Assembly: GCF_022899935.1 (NCBI RefSeq)
Contig: NZ_JALJCJ010000002.1
Location: 496,001-560,000 of the forward strand
DNA from: Shinella curvata
GTDB lineage: Bacteria > Pseudomonadota > Alphaproteobacteria > Rhizobiales > Rhizobiaceae
Length of the DNA stretch: 64,000 nucleotides
Reading direction: 5' to 3'
The translations under genes were made by a program, and so were the position numbers. The notes under the pieces were generated by a model. The model was not told the DNA's origin and ran no database searches. It worked only from the letters and a program-made list of their open reading frames with translations. Position 1 is the first letter of the stretch; every line of letters begins with the position of its first letter. Shown piece after piece: positions 63,897 to 64,000 of the stretch.

Positions 63897-64000
63897 AGGT
63901 CGTTTCCTTAAATCCTGTCCTCCCGTGTCGATATATTGCGCCGCAGCATGGATTTTGCAATGCGACATTCCGCCCGGCAGATATGTGCAATTCACATGGC
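63897..64000. other. Probable promoter region at the window edge
   Basis: About 100 bases, AT-richer, with TGCAATGCG and TGCAATTCACA near-repeats at 63956 and 63985. It should drive the small minus-strand genes and possibly a gene beyond the window. Confidence 0.3.

Overview
The window is a GC-rich chromosomal segment of an alphaproteobacterium of the order Hyphomicrobiales, almost certainly family Rhizobiaceae. The GC content seems too high for a typical Agrobacterium, so I favour a Rhizobium, Ensifer or Shinella-like genome. Supporting markers are a Mrp/Pha antiporter next to mucR and divJ, the FeuN-FeuP-FeuQ trio, the order ccmIEFH - degP - two-component pair - glnE - pleC, and the 'WILGSRPRM' type of intergenic palindrome. 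Gene names rest on motif recognition alone; no database search was possible.

Layout. 1-2282: end of a Mrp/Pha cation/proton antiporter operon (D, E, F, G). 2283-10761: mucR; an orphan DnaA-domain-IV protein overlapping a DUF6456 gene; a Cache-sensor gene tightly coupled to a bacterial pentameric ligand-gated ion channel; sufE and a DUF5330 gene on the minus strand; then divJ and a peptidoglycan-binding-domain gene. 10939-20892: a soluble chemoreceptor, DUF1491, three RTX-type calcium-binding proteins, a DUF2336 gene and two small proteins. 20937-25320: DUF1254/DUF1214 membrane proteins, a bifunctional class A penicillin-binding protein, YcgN and a YjbR/MmcQ protein.

25381-41219 is a near-complete gene transfer agent (GTA) structural cluster of the RcGTA type. 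It holds a putative TerS, TerL, portal, prohead protease, HK97 capsid, head-tail connectors, tail tube protein, two tail assembly chaperones, tape measure, baseplate/hub proteins, an NlpC/P60 peptidase and a 1279-residue tail protein. A putative lysozyme sits between TerL and portal, and a holin-like protein closes the cluster. The most interesting signal is inside it. The second tail-assembly-chaperone frame has no usable start codon ahead of its conserved part. It joins the g10 frame by -1 at a canonical slippery heptamer, A AAC CCT (34384-34390), with an SD-like GGAGGG 9 nt upstream and a small hairpin downstream. This is the architecture of the lambda G/GT programmed frameshift, here in a domesticated GTA.

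41314-64000: feuN-feuP-feuQ, a 17-kDa-antigen-like lipoprotein, ccmIEFH, degP, a second OmpR/EnvZ-type pair, glnE, pleC, pepN, a DMT-family and an MFS-family transporter. The window ends with a compact RNA-like element in which a strong ribosome binding site is buried in a long stem, followed by two small minus-strand proteins.

Themes. The envelope and cell-cycle genes fit together: divJ and pleC, the opposing regulators of DivK upstream of CtrA, flank the GTA, and a perfect CtrA box (TTAA-N7-TTAAC) lies in front of one RTX gene. No rRNA, tRNA, insertion sequence or CRISPR array was recognised.
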